Notes: generated from the letters alone by a model not told the origin. Shown: positions 9,443 to 21,763, numbered from the stretch's first letter. The stretch: 64,000 nucleotides of DNA from Teratosphaeria epicoccoides (GCA_021401465.1 JADDMT010000115.1:1-64000); one strand, 5' to 3'. Made by a program: numbers and translations.

Positions 9443-9885
9443 ATGCTGCTTCAAACATTTCCATCGCTCTCGTTCGCACGCAAAGAGATAGCGGCGTGCC
9501 AATACAAGTCCCGTCCGGTGATACCCTTTGACTACTGTGCCCAGAGCTGTACAGGCTACTACGCGATGGTGAAGATGTTCAGTTGCAGACTAAACCGAGC
9601 ACAAGTCGTCGATCTTGCTACCTCCATGATAAAGCCACACGACTTCTACAAGCAGCTCAGGCAGCTCAGGCACTGATCTGACAACGCGCACTCAGGCTGA
9701 GGCTGCGAGTGTGGACATGGTCTCCGCGATAGCTGCCGAGAAGGAAGCCCTGGTCAAAGGCTGCCATGCTCCTGTTGTTGGCCACAGGCTCTCTTGGCGG
9801 TGCGGATCTGGCTTACCACCCGAAACCCTCTACCACGGCTGAGCCAAAGTCCGTCGATGGCAAGAAGAAGCGCAAGTTCAGGGCT
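9443..9885 (+). pseudogene. Remnant of a hypothetical gene cut by a retroelement
   Basis: A 77-codon frame (9443-9676) is followed, in another frame, by coding-like sequence: DLTTRTQAEAASVDMVSAIA, then AAEKEALVKG, near 9670-9760. Near 9840-9880 a third frame gives KSVDGKKKRKFRALIV with a basic nuclear-signal-like run. The pieces cannot be joined without frame changes. Unique sequence stops near 9886 where gag of a G-family element begins, so the gene may have been truncated by that insertion. Function unknown. Confidence 0.35.
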
Positions 9886-10375
9886 CTCATAGTATCTGTA
9901 GACTATGAAAAGGCAAAGTAAAGCTAGAGACAAACAACCTCAAGTTTTGCTACTTATCTTGCTACTCTTAAAGGGCAAATACTACTATATATAGAGCTAT
10001 AGCATGTGTAGTACCTACTTGTTAAGCTTGATAACAACTTTTAGAATATAATCATGACTTTCTATAACCTTCTAACTACTTAGTAGGACCTTGTATCCCT
10101 TGTAATACATATAGAGATTACCCTTAAGTAAAACAAAAAGATAGCTAGTAGTAAGCCTAGCAAGCATGCTAGCCCTAGAGACCTACTAAAGGGCCGCTAT
10201 TATAAGCGCCCTAAGGGTCTAGGCTAATACTATAGTCTAGGTTAGAGAGACAAGCCCTCTAAGCCTAGGGATACTAGAGCTAAAAGGCCTCTATATACCT
10301 ACTATATCTATAGTGTAAAGGACTACTAGGTAAATTACTATCCTAAACAAAGTAATCTAAAGAAGGTAAACAAGG
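9886..10375 (+). mobile_element. Element E (G family): gag fragment with CCHC knuckle
   Basis: Plus-strand gag, colinear with the minus-strand gag of the G element at 45080-45620 (matching near GTACCTACTTG and GACCTACTAAAGGGCCGCTATTA). A zinc knuckle lies at about 10297-10353, but its Cys and His codons now read Tyr (YTYYIYSVKDY), as TGC/TGT-to-TAC/TAT changes would produce. The fragment ends at CAAGG, the target site of the B insertion, and resumes at 23966 after the same CAAGG. The 5' part of E is missing. Confidence 0.8.
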
Positions 10376-10541
10376 TGTCATAGGTAAATAGTATGTATAT
10401 AGGGGTTCATGTAGGATTTTACAAGTATAATAGGGGAGAGAAGGACTATCTGCTAGCTATCTAGTCCTTTATAGCTAGCCTTGTTAGGGGTCGCGTATAG
10501 GCCTTAGCCTATACTAAGGACTTAGGGCCTTGCCCTTTATA
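10376..10541 (-). mobile_element. B element 3' LTR (LTR-B)
   Basis: On the plus strand it runs TGTCATAGGTAAATAG to GCCCTTTATA. In sense orientation LTR-B is TGTAAAGGGC...ACCTGTGACA. The last CA is mutated to TA here. The left flank CAAGG matches the right flank of 23800-23965, proving the pair. Confidence 0.9.
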
Positions 10542-10618
10542 TTACCTCCCCTCCCTACCTCCCTCTCCCTGTTATTTGTCTCTCCTCTATATAGAATAGC
10601 AAGGAACCTAAGGGAATG

Positions 10619-10978
10619 TAATACGGTTAATACTAGGGGGCTATTAGAGCCGCATAGGTTCTAATGCCTGCCCTTAGCATGTAGTGACCCTACTACACAT
10701 AGCAAGGAGGTCCTTCGTATATACGTTAGCTTGTATGTTGTCTAAGTAGGATTAATAGTTGACATAGGATGCCTCTATGTCGCTAACCCTATAATACCCC
10801 TGCGGGGATAGGCTTAGACATGCTTTCCCTAATTAAGGGGCGTTAGGGGTTATAAGTACCTCTAGCGCTACCTCTGTAGTAAGCAGAAAGTAGCGCTATC
10901 TTGTACCTATTTAAAGGTCGGATTACTCTGTCATACTACGAGATATTTTCATATTATATAGCATATATATCTATATTA
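10619..10978 (+). mobile_element. Solo LTR-A (G family) with GAATG target duplication
   Basis: A 360-bp LTR-A running TAATACGG...CTATATTA is bracketed by GAATG at 10614-10618 and 10979-10983. The flanking B-family sequence is continuous once it and one GAATG are removed (compare 22690-22760 inverted: CCTAAGGGA-GTACAAGCTCC). No internal sequence remains, so this is a solo LTR from LTR-LTR recombination, younger than the B insertion. Confidence 0.93.
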
Positions 10979-10983
10979 GAATG

Positions 10984-12385
10984 CGAGTTCTTCCCTATGT
11001 CTTATGTCTAGATTTAGATAGAGCTAGCTAGAGAGTAGTAGCGTTATGACTAAACCTATTAGTTGTTCTCTAGTACATAAAGCCTAGCCTCTAACTAGGC
11101 CTATAAGGTCCCCTAACTCTACTTTACTTAGCTAAGTCTACTCTACTTTACTTTGTGTAACTATTATCCTCTAGTACATGATGTCTAGCCCCTAACTAGT
11201 CTTACATAGTTCCTAAACTCTACTTTACTTAGCTAAATCTACTTCCCTTTACTTTACTTTACTTCTACTCATTATAATCTAAGCTATTAAGGGGGCACTC
11301 CTAGGCCTATACTAGCATGTCCTATACTATATAAAAATTGCCCTTTAATACTACTCTTGCTTCCTTTCTCTTACATGCTTACTTGTATAGTAAGCCTCCT
11401 CCCCTACCTCCCTCTATCTCCTAACCTCCTCTTCTAGTGTCCGGGTAGTACTAAATAGGGTTAGATAGCTCCTAATATTTACTATATTAACTATACCCTC
11501 TAGGGCGTAGATTGCGTTCCCTAATTAGTATGTCCTAGGTTCCTTGCTATTCTGCCTAGCCTACGCTAACTTTTCTAGTCTACTAGAGCCCGCGCCTATA
11601 GGAGATATGCTAGCAAGCGCTTAAACTACAAGGCCTTATACATTTACCTAGTATCTATGCAAAACATCCTGCTAACCTAGCTAGGCTCTCCCTTGCCCAT
11701 ATGTCGTACGCCTCCTAGACACACTCTTAGGACGCTAACAGGTATGACCTATACCCTAGTCGTTTTTACACAGCTAACATTATAATAGCATAGTAGCCTA
11801 TAACAACCTAGTAAAGGTTCTTAAGGCCTAGAAGGCCTTAGGGCCTTTGTAGTTAGCAGGCCTGCTATCCGGGTATTTTCTACTAGTACCCCTTGCAATT
11901 ACTCCGCTAACTCTCGTGTAGTGTTATAGCCTAGGAGGTCATAGGCACTGTCGCTACTACTGTCGCCTAGTAGGGCTACCTGTAAGTTCCTCCTATACTC
12001 TGTATTTTTCTGTGCGCTAATTATTCGAAAGGTCTAGGGGCGTTCTACTAGCGCTTACCTTAGGTAGGTAACAGGAGAACGTTACTAGCAAGGGCAAGAG
12101 CCCTCGTCAGGCCAAGCCTAGCGCTATAGCTTAGGGCCCTAGCTAAAGGGTCAGGGAGTCTAATAGCGGCCTAGGTAATAGGTCTAGGGGGTCTGGCGAG
12201 GACCTCTTAGATAGTAAGGGGTCTGTTAGCAACCCTATTGCTACTAACAGGGGGGCTGGCCCTGCTAGCAGGGCTCCTAGTAACGATTTTCGCGTGATTG
12301 TCGCTAGGGTCCCTGTTCTTAGCGCAGGGTCCTGTGGCCAGGGTTTTTTTTTTCTTTTGTTGTATGTATAGTTAGCTAATGTCAA
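10984..12385 (-). pseudogene. B element: downstream ORF and AGTAA-rich 3' untranslated region
   Basis: Beyond the chromodomain, B has further sense-strand coding character. An 80-codon frame at 12143-12385 runs from MTLANYTYNKRKKKPWPQD to SLTL and is matched at 49430-49680. Nearby, in another frame, are pieces such as LLGYNTTRELAEQLQ-like sequence with Gln codons now stops (around 11900-11930; compare 49880-49950). Between there and the LTR lie imperfect (AGTAA)-type runs (11120-11275), also present at 22440-22580, 50560-50700 and 56590-56730. No function can be assigned. It is not a known gag or pol domain. Confidence 0.5.
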
Positions 12386-12389
12386 TTTT

Positions 12390-14785
12390 TCCCCTTAATT
12401 ATGTCCTTCTCAAAATGCCTATACTCCTTGTTAAAAACGCTAGGCTCTACTTTCTAAGCCCTACGTCTTCCCTTCCCCTTGTCCTACCTCTCCCTTAGTC
12501 TGTTAGCGCTTTCTGCGCTTCCCTTAGTCTGTTTAAAGCAGTCTATTACTTTAGTGTCTATTAGGTTCTCTAAGGGCTCCTACGTAGGGTCGTAGTACCC
12601 TAACCATTTTACTAGGACCTTGCGCCCTTTCCTCCTTCTCTTGTTCCTCACGCAAAGTATCTCCTCTACTAACTACTCTTTATGCGACTCGAATAGCATA
12701 GGGTCCGGCTATTTGTCGTCGTTCTCCTGCCTAGGCATAGGGTCCTTGCCTACTAGTCTTAGTAGGTTAGTATAGAACACTAGGTATATATTACTTAGGA
12801 GCCTAGTCAGATAGATAGAGACTAGTAATATTACCTTGGCTACTATGTACTTTGCGTGCTTAGCGTCTAAGCTTTTCTTTAGTCTCTCTGTAGTATAATT
12901 ACGCAGATCTAGCTAGACTTTGTTACTAACTTTGTAAATTAGGGTAGGACTCTAATGTTTATTAGCAGACTTCTCTTGTTCTTACATAGAGGCTACTATT
13001 ATAGCTTGGCATATTCCCGTTATACTCTAAATCTTCTCTACGAATGCCTTTGCCCTCTTGGCAGCTTTTAACAGGCTAGGCTCTTTGGCGTCCTTAGCTA
13101 AAGGCATAAGGCTCTATACTTTATAGTTCTAGGTAGCAAAGAAGAGGCTTATACTAATCCCTAAATAGTACCTCCTGTTTAGCGCTAGTTAAGCTACAGG
13201 GAGCTACTGCTTCTAGTTAGATTACTTATGATTAATAAAGTTCTAAAGGTACGCCTATACCTCTTAGTTAAGGCGTTTAGGGCCTCTATCTATTTGTAGG
13301 TAGTATGTAGAGCTTAACTATTAGGACACTCCTATTCTGTTAGGACTGCCTCTACACATCCCTATAGGGTCTACCTACTGACTTACTAGCCCTGACTAGC
13401 CTAGCGTAGCGTAATCTAGCTAGGGTTATCCCTATTAGGACTAGCCTAGCCTAGCATAATCTAGCTAGGGTTGTCCCTATTAGGACTAGCCTAGCCTAGG
13501 CATAGTAAGGGGACTCCTCTATCCCCCTGACTAATCCTACTCCCTTCCTTCTCTATTAATTTGAGTAGTCCTAGAATAGACCTATAGTCTGTACTTTAAC
13601 TAGCCTTTACTAGTCTTACTACTTTACACATTCTTTTATAGAAGGTCCTCTAAAAGGTACTAGTCTAGTTAGTACCCTAGTCGCTCGTAATAGCTGTTAG
13701 TACTCTGTAGTACTAGGCCTAGTAGTCTATAAACTTCTCCGCGCATTCCTCTGCTTTTATGCTAGGTATCGCCTATAATACTACAGACTTACATTAGCGG
13801 TCTTTAATAACCTATGGGTATTTACATCCCCTAGAATCAGGCAGATCTGTCATAAAGTTAATCGAGATCTCCTAGAAGAATCTGTTAGGAACTAGTAATA
13901 GCTTTAGTAGTCTATGCTTATACTCTCCCTATACCTTCTTACGACCGTAGTAGTTGTAGTTCCTTAGGAACCGCTAGACATGCTTAGACAGTAACAGCTA
14001 ATAGAAGTTACGCCCTAGGATTATTGTCGTAGCATCCTGTCCTAGATGCCTGTATACTATAGCGTCATGTATAGACTAGATTAGCCTTGTCCTAAGCGTG
14101 TCGTTACTTTTGTCTCTAGGGTCTAGGGTGTTATGCCTAGGCTAACTAGCTATTACTCCTAGGACCTAGAGCTTGTTACGGTATTACAGGAAGCCTCTCT
14201 TGTTAATCTTGTAGTCCCCTGCTTACAATTTCAGCTTCACTCTAGCTAGTAGCGTCTAGGAGCCGCTCTTTACTACTTTAAATACTGTTAAGTCTAGCTC
14301 GTCCTTTTCTACTATAGCTGCCTACAAATTGTGAAGGGTGTAGTCCTAGAAGGGCCTAATGGATTCTAGGTTAGAGGGCACAAAGTTAACAAGTAGCGGT
14401 TTGTCTTTGACTAAGGTAGTAGATAGTATATAGGTAGAGGTAATCTGTATGCTATTATTACTCTCATTTGATGTCTCTAGCTAACTTTCTACAGCCTCTA
14501 GGTCTAAGAACCTCTTAAACTGCGATTCCTTATCTTCTGCTCCTAGCGTGTCCTGTTCTTGTCTTAACAACATGTCTAGGACTACTACCTTAGCGCCTAG
14601 GCAATATACTTAGGAGAACTAGAATTACGCGAGGGTCTCATACTACCGTATCTGCTACTTAGACAGCTACTACTTAACTATAGAGTACTCTAGGATTTTG
14701 TAGTCTATAAGAATCGTAAAGGGGCTACATGACTTTAGCTTAGGGCCCTAGAACTTAAGGCTAGATAAGCTAACATCTCCTTGTC
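12390..14785 (-). pseudogene. B element pol, C-terminal part: RNase H end, integrase, chromodomain
   Basis: Minus-strand pol colinear with 47340-49420. The integrase core start reads EISINFMTDLPDS at about 13840-13885. A chromodomain VLVKWLGYYDP lies at about 12593-12625, marking a chromovirus. RNase H continues to 14785, where it is cut by the F insertion (TTGTC) and resumes at 21431. Frames contain many TAG and TAA stops and no intact protein is possible. Confidence 0.8.
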
Positions 14786-14990
14786 TAATACTAGACGACT
14801 AAGCTATAGGCTCAGGCGGCCAGGCTAGTAAGCTAAGCCGCACGTAACACATACATGCGCATATTATGCACTATGCTTTGTAATAGAACAAAGGTAGTAA
14901 TTAGTTTTAGACCTTACTCTGTAATTAGAGATAGAGGCTCTATACGCTACTACATACCTACGTATTAATTACTAGTCGCATACTATATTA
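14786..14990 (+). mobile_element. F element 5' LTR
   Basis: 205 bp, TAATACTAGACG to ACTATATTA; it matches the 3' LTR with scattered differences, mostly transitions. Internal sequence starts ATTCTAATTACTC; I could not match this to a tRNA primer. Confidence 0.92.
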
Positions 14991-15059
14991 ATTCTAATTA
15001 CTCTACCCTAGTTATAGCCTATAGAGTACTTATAATAACCGGTATTCCTGCCCCTAGCT

Positions 15060-18000
15060 AAGCAGGCTACACGCCTGCTCGTATCTAGCATTAACGTAAC
15101 AGCTAGCTTAAAGAGAGAGAGGACGCCTGTAGCGTTATAGAGGAAACTGAAGATAAAGAGATAGCTCGCCTAGAGAAAGAGAATGTTTAGGCGGAGCTAG
15201 TAAAAGCATAACGTCTATACAATTTGCGAGCTAACGTAGCGTAGTATAAGCGCAAGGACGTTTATCCGCTACTTAGAGAAGGTGTTCGCGTTATTAGGCA
15301 TAGCCTATAGTAGTACGCATGCGAGGATCATATATACTAGCATGTTCCTTAAAGGGGACATGTTAGACGCCTAGCATAATAGGCATAAGGTAGCTAACTT
15401 AGTGCCAGAATATACATGGGAGATATTCTGCTAGGAGATAGTAGACATAGTCGAGGATCCTGCTAATTACGGGCTAACTATAGCCTAGTAGTACGAGACT
15501 ACTAAGTAGGGCGAGAAGCAAAGCGCCTCCTTATTCGTAGCGTATTTAGCTACACTAGAGGAGCAGATAGAGTTAACTATATACTCCTATATAGCGTATG
15601 TAGTACCTACTTGTAAAGCTGCGAGATACCTTAAGCGAGGCTATCATAGTATACTACTAGGCACCTAAGACTAGGGATAAACTAATCTCCCTAGCGACTT
15701 AGATTAAGCAGTTAGGAGTAAGAGGCTCGCGTAATCTATACAAGCATACTACTAGCAAGCATTAAAACTAACGGGAGCTAAAGAAGCCTAACAGGGGTAA
15801 TAGTAAGAAGCCTAGTAGAGACTCTAGAAGGTTAGCCCTACCTGCTTAGAGTAGTAGCAGAGTAGCTAATAAGAATGACAACTACTACAACTATAGTAAA
15901 CCTGGCTATTACGCGCGAGACTGTCGTGTACTAAAGAGGGAGGCGATAGCTTCTACCCGCAAGGTAGAAATAGTGCAGCTAGCTAAGGCTTCACGCTATG
16001 TCTGAGCCTGCTTACCGCATAAGAGGATAGTAGTAGTATATTAGGTAAGGGCTAGTTACTAGTCAAGGAGCCCTTCTATAGCCTCGACTAGAAGCGAAGA
16101 TACTTCAGGACTAGATATAGCCCTAGTGCCTACGAAGCGCCTAAATAGCGCTATTATCATTATAGAAGGAGACGAAGTTAAGACAGACATACTACTTAAT
16201 GATTACGTAGACATTAACGTTATGTCTTAAGCTTACGTCTTATAGCATAGGCTTAAGCAAGTTGTAAGCGTGCCTCTTCCCGCTATAGATTTATTCTAGT
16301 ATTCTAGTAGAAGAGAGGCTATTATTATGGCGCGTATCGGCTAAAGATCCGGCTAGTAGATAGTACAGGATACAAGAAGCATACGTAGAGCATATTCTAC
16401 GCATTAGATATGCCTAGAGTACTAGTCTTACTAGGGTAGCCCTAGAGGCGCTAGCAGGCTATCATCATGTATAGTGACACAGATAAGTGGCGTTATAGCA
16501 GCGTACCCTCCGCGGTACGCGTGCTTGACGCCAGGCGTTTCTATTAGTTATTAAAAACCGAATCTTAGGTGTTTGTAGTCGCTACTAGTAAAACAGCAGG
16601 ACTGAAACCTCTTGCTAATAAGGTTAAGGACTTCGCTAACATGTTTACTAACAAGAAGGACATGACTAAGCTTAAGCGCGTTAATAGCTTAGAGTATGCT
16701 ATCATGTTATAAGATAGCAAGAAGCTGCCTTTTTGCCCTCTATATAATCTGTTAGGAGCAGAGCTTAAGCTACTTCGGAAATATCTTAATCAGGCCCTTC
16801 AGAATAGTTAGATCTAGCGTAGCACTAGCGAGGTAGGTGCCTCTATCCTGTTCGTACTAAGGGAGGACAGTACTATGCAACTATATGTAGATTACTATAG
16901 GCTAAATAAGATTTTAGTCAAGGATTAACACTCCTTGCTGCTTATTAATAAGACGCTTGCGCGCCTCAGGCGTGTAGCATAGTTCTCTAAGTTAGACTTA
17001 AAGGACACATACTACAGGATCCTAATCAAGGAAGATGACTACTAGAAGACTACGTTTTACATGCACTATAGTTACTTTAAGTATCTAGTAATGCCTTTTA
17101 GGTTAACTAACGCTCTAGCAACCTTTTAAGCGCATATTGACTAAGCCCTTACTAGCCTCGTAGATGTCTGTTATGTAGTATACTTAGACGATATCTTGAT
17201 CTATAGCAGCTTACGTAAGGAGCATACTTAGTACCTACGCCTAGTATTAGAATAGCTACAGAAATACGCTTTATACGCTAGCTAAAAGAAGTGCGAGTTT
17301 TATACTTACTAGCTAGAGTTCCTAGGCATCGTCATTAACAGCTCAGGCGTGTTAATAGATAAGGGCAAGCTTAGCGTAGTAAAGGAGTAGCCTGTACCTA
17401 AGACTCTAAAGGAAGTTTAGAGCTTCCTTGGCTTTACTAACTTCTACTAGCAGTTTATCAAGAACTACTCTAAGATAGCCGTACCGCTTACTACTATAGT
17501 CAAAGGAAAGGGTAGCCTGTTCCTGTAGGGAGAGGCTAAAGAGGCTGCTTTCCGCATGCTTATATTAGCCTTAACTAGTACTCTAATCCTCTAGCATTAT
17601 AATCCTGAGCTTCTAATTAAGTTAGAAACAGACGCCTCTAGATTTGCCTTAAGGGGTATTCTCTCCTAGCTTATCGTAGGCAAGGACACTACTCGCTAGC
17701 ACCCTATTACATTCTACTCTTAGAAGCTTACTCTAGCAGAGCGGAACTACGAGACCTATAACTAAGAGCTATTAGCAATTGTAGAATGCTTTAAGATGTA
17801 GCGCTACTACCTTGAAGGCGCGCTGCAGACTATTCACATACTCTCTAACTATAACAACCTTCGTGGATTCATAGGCGTGAAGCAGCTAAACGGCCGCTAA
17901 GCTTAGTAGGCTATGTATCTATTAAGGTTTGATTTTGCTATTAAGCATAATAAGGGAACTAACAACCTAGCCGATAGGCCTTCTTATTACGCAGACTACG

Positions 18001-19700
18001 TACTAACTATGTAGGTAGCAAATACGCTCCTCCTAACCCTAAGGAATAAATTGTCGTTCTAGGGCTAGGAGGAAGAACAAACTAATAACCTGATTATTAA
18101 TTACATCTAGGCTATATGCGTGTAGTAGGCGAAGAGTATAGAGCTCCTACTCTAACCTAGAGAGCACTAACCTATGACAACCCTACTAGCCTTTATCTGC
18201 AAGGTAATAACCTAGGAGGAATCTCTAGTAAAGGACGTTTCAGAGAGTGTAGAGACCTTGCTTTATAGGCTATAATTAGCCTTAGAGCGACCTGAAAGCA
18301 CTAGCAAGGACTAGGAGTACAAGTATAGCGTCTAGTATAAGGGCGATTATATTTAGGTCCTAGATAATAAAGCATTAAAGGCGTAGCTACTACGCTTGTA
18401 CTATAACGATCTGTTAGCTAGGCACTTTAGGAGAGACTATACTCTCGCCTTATTATTACGGAAGTACTAGTAGCTAGAAATCATAAAGGAGGTTAACGAA
18501 TACGTCCGAACCTGCTACATGTGCTAGATAATAAAGAGTAAGCGCTATCGCAGATATAGTAAGGCGCATGCTTTGCCCCTACCTAATAGGCTATAGCAAG
18601 AAATCACTATAGACTTTATCACGGACCTGCCTCTAAGCAAGCTCTTTAGTTACGTGTATGATACTATCCTAGTAATTGTTAACAGGTTCTCTAAGATAGT
18701 AATCTTTGTCTTAACTAACAAGACATGTACTAGTATAAAGCTAGTAAACATCCTAGTATGTAATCTTGTATGTCGTTTTAGCATGCTAGAAGGAGTACTC
18801 TTAGATCATAGCAGTATCTTTAGTAGCTAATACTAGAGTAACTTTGCATGTAAAGCGTAACTAAAGCATAAGCTTAGTATAGCCTTTTATCCGCAAACTA
18901 ACAGCTAGACTAAGCGAGCAAACTAGACCCTAGAATAGTACCTCTGTTGTTACTATAATAAGGAACAAAATAATTAGGCTAAGTTGTTACTACAAGCTAA
19001 TATGCAAGCAACGTATACGACAATACTACTACTAGCATGTCGCCTTTCTAGGTAGTATTAGGATTCTAGCCTTCCTTAACATTAGCGCCTTAGGACGAGT
19101 CTGCTAAAGGGAGGGTACTAGCTGCTATAGAGCGCGCGAATTAGTTACGTGACGTAACTAAAAGGCTTAAAGAGAACTAGCGATAGATAGTAAACTAGCA
19201 GGCAGAGTACTATAATATGCAGCATAAGCGCTAAGTATATTATGTAGGTAATATAGTGTTATTGTTAACTAAGAACTTGCGACTACTAGTGCTAAAGAAG
19301 AAGATAGCAGCCTAATTTGTTAGACTATTTTGTGTGCTTGACATAATTAGTAATCAGGCTTATTACTTAGTACTACCTTCCTAGTACTAGATTCATAATG
19401 TTTTCTATGTCTCGCTACTTAAGCCTTAGAATAGCCAAGTAGGCAAAGAGCCTGCCTATCCTATGCCTCTCGCTAAAGAGGATAGCGAGTATAAGGTTAA
19501 GGCTATTAGGGGTATAAGGGTACATAGCGGCATACGCTAATACCTAGTATAGTAGAAGGATTAGCTAGAGGATTATGATATCTAGGTTGACAAAGCTAAC
19601 TATAAGGGTACGAAGGACCTATTTAAAGCATACCTAACGTAGGAGAGAGGCAAGAAGAGATTAGGTAGAGGAGTAGGGAAAAAGTAAGCCTAGAGGGAAA
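15060..19700 (+). pseudogene. F element gag-pol (chromovirus), RIP-inactivated
   Basis: Gag ends with a zinc knuckle at about 15877-15927 that now reads YYNYSKPGYYARDCR: two of its Cys and its His have become Tyr, as TGY-to-TAY and CAY-to-TAY changes would do. RT motifs: ILFVLREDSTMQLYVDYYRL at about 16845, and the YLDD catalytic box at about 17178-17204 (VYLDDILIY). The integrase core begins QEITIDFITDLP near 18600. A chromodomain (stop codons where Trp and Gln belong, DWLEDYDI-like) lies near 19540-19600. The reading frame is otherwise colinear with known chromoviruses. Dozens of TAG/TAA codons interrupt it. Confidence 0.88.
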
Positions 19701-19739
19701 ATAGCATTACAGGCTACCTATATTTTAGCCCTAGGTAGG

Positions 19740-20858
19740 GCGTAAAAGCTAAGCATGCTTATAGCTAGAGCTGCCTATCCTCTAAGAATGCCTGAAGTAG
19801 GGCTACTTGTTACCCTCTACTACTATGTCTGCATTACCCTCTACCTCTATGTCCTTATTATCGTCAGAATGACAACCTAGGAGGTCTATAAGGCCCTTAC
19901 GCTCGTAGCAAGGGGTTAGTAGGCAACGATCTAACAAGGAGTATTCGCGGGATATGCTTACCTCTATCTTGTTATCAAGGTAGGCCTAGAGCCTACTCAT
20001 AGCGGCATTAGTATAAGTAAGATCCGCGCGGGGCACGTAGGCATCAAGGAACTATTAGCAGGTTAGCATGTAACGAGCGAATAACAAGCTAGGGGACTTA
20101 TAGCACAGCCGAGCTTAAAGAGGCCTACTAAGGCCTACATGTTCTGCTTAGTAGTAGCGACGGCTTAGCTGCTACTACCCGCTTACGCGGCGCTAGCAGC
20201 ACGCTTAGCCTTAGCCGTAATAGCAAGGAAGGGCTTAGAGACAGAGTTGCGATTACGCTATTAGCCTCTGTAGACAGTTAGCACCTAAAACTTATACCTA
20301 AGGTGTATAACAAGCAGGTAAGGAACATACCTTAAGTAGCAGGTACTAGTTCGTAGTAGCGTCTAGGTATGCCTGCTAGGCTATAGCGTAGTCCTTGTTA
20401 GTAGTGTTAGGATCGCGCCTAACATGCTTAGCCTTAGCGCGAGCGCGGAGCACGACGTTATACTTAGCCGCTATAGCCTAGTTTATAGGAGTACATACAT
20501 AGTTGTTCTTGCTATAGCTACAAGCATAGTTAGTAGTTACGCTAAGCTAGAGAAGTGTATGTCTAGAGTAGATGAAGGTACATACTACTTATAGCGCTCT
20601 TACTACCTAAACTTGAAACACGCGGTATACTGCCTATACTCTAGAACTAAGTTAACAACACGCTACGTATGTTTAGAGTAAGCGACACCTACTAGAAAGG
20701 CCGATGTACTACGCGTAGCGCTCGTAGTCGTTAACAAGCGGCTCCTTACTATAGCCGTAGCAGGAGGAGGGCGTGAATTAAGCAGGCTAAGCGCCTGTTA
20801 ACTCTGTAGGAGTAGCTAGCGCGGCGCTAGCGGCGATCTTAGAACCCTTAGGAGGCAT
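19740..20858 (-). pseudogene. F element antisense ORF: Cys-cluster protein of unknown function
   Basis: Read on the minus strand from an ATG at 20858-20856 (MPPKGSKIAASAALATPTEL). A Cys motif reads NYACSYSKNNYVCTPIN near 20530, where the second Tyr is probably a former Cys. It is followed by basic helical sequence (RARAKAKHVRRDPNTTNKDY). After at least one frame change near 20200-20250 comes strongly coding-like sequence: AYVPRADLTYTNAAMSRL, YLDNKIEVSISREYSLLDR, and RKGLIDLLGCHSDDNKDIE at about 19820-20040. Nearly all breaks are TAG/TAA where Gln fits. It lies between the pol chromodomain and the 3' LTR, tail-to-tail with pol, and inside both LTRs, so it travels with the element. The G element has a counterpart at 39749-41242 with a similar Cys pattern. 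The protein family is unknown to me. Confidence 0.65.
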
Positions 20859-21221
20859 GTTAGGAAGTTAATGTGATAAAGAAAGCTAGGATTACTAGGT
20901 GCAAAAAGCGGACTTTATACCTACGTGCTATTTACGCTATAGAAGCTTCCTGTAGCTATAAACTCCCTGTTACTACAAGCAACTAACGCTAAAGCTAATT
21001 AGAAGTGACGAGTGTGTTCGCGGCACGCTTTACGTAGTAATAAAGAGTCATGACACATAAGTCATAATTCTAGCACGATTTACGAGGCTGCCCTAGTATA
21101 GAAGGAAGTTCTAGAAGGGACTAGCTACTTACAGGGTAGACTATAAGGGCTCTAATCTTGCTTAGCGCAAGAAGGGAGTTATCTAAGTATTAAGACAACC
21201 CTTATAGGAGAAGGGGGCAAA

Positions 21222-21425
21222 TGATACTAGACGACTAAGCTATAGGCTCAGGCGGCTAGGCTAGTAAGCTAAGCCGCACGTGACATACACATGCGCATAT
21301 TATGCACTACACTTCATAATAGAACAAAGGTAGTAATTAGTTTTAGACCTTACTCTGTAATTAGAGATAGAGGCTCTATATGCTACTATATACCTACGTA
21401 TTAATTACTAGTACATACTATATTA
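21222..21425 (+). mobile_element. F element 3' LTR
   Basis: 204 bp, starting TGATACTAG (canonical TG kept) and ending ACTATATTA, followed by TTATC. The preceding AAGGGGGCAAA is the polypurine tract. Confidence 0.92.
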
Positions 21426-21430
21426 TTATC

Positions 21431-21763
21431 GTAGATGTTGTAGTTAATCTCCGCTTTGTTAAGCTTCTACAAAAAGAAGCCTACTAGTCTACAGACTCTG
21501 TTGCTTTCTTGTAAGAGAGCCGCCCCTAACGCAAACCTACTATAGTTAGTCTATAAAACACTCAGCAGCTCTAGGTTCTATTAAGAAAGGACTAGCGCGG
21601 AACAGAACTTTGCCTTTAGTGTTTTAAATGCGGACTCCTTGCTTTCTCCCTAGGAGAACAGCCTGCCCTTTCCTGTAAGCGCTGTTAACAGCCTAGCTGT
21701 TTTTAAGTAGTTCGGGATAAATATCCTATTATAGTTAGCAAAGCTTGTAACCCTAGTTTACAA
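21431..21763 (-). pseudogene. B element pol segment: RT end and RNase H start
   Basis: Minus-strand sequence colinear with 47030-47340, separated from the rest of B pol by the F insertion. It ends in an inverted overlap with the next fragment: the stretch GTAGTTCGGGATAAA at about 21735 is the reverse complement of sequence at 22008-22022. Confidence 0.75.

Larger units (their letters stand above)
14786..21425 (+). mobile_element. Complete F-family Gypsy element (6640 bp) with antisense ORF
   Basis: Paired LTRs at 14786-14990 (205 bp) and 21222-21425 (204 bp), with target duplication TTGTC (14781-14785) and TTATC (21426-21430); the single difference is a TG-to-TA change. The LTR runs TGATACTAG (5' copy TAATACTAG) to ACTATATTA. 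A purine tract (AAGGGGGC) precedes the 3' LTR. Internal order: gag with CCHC, protease, RT, RNase H, integrase, chromodomain, then an ORF on the opposite strand. It is inserted in the RNase H region of B, so it is younger than B. Confidence 0.93.
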
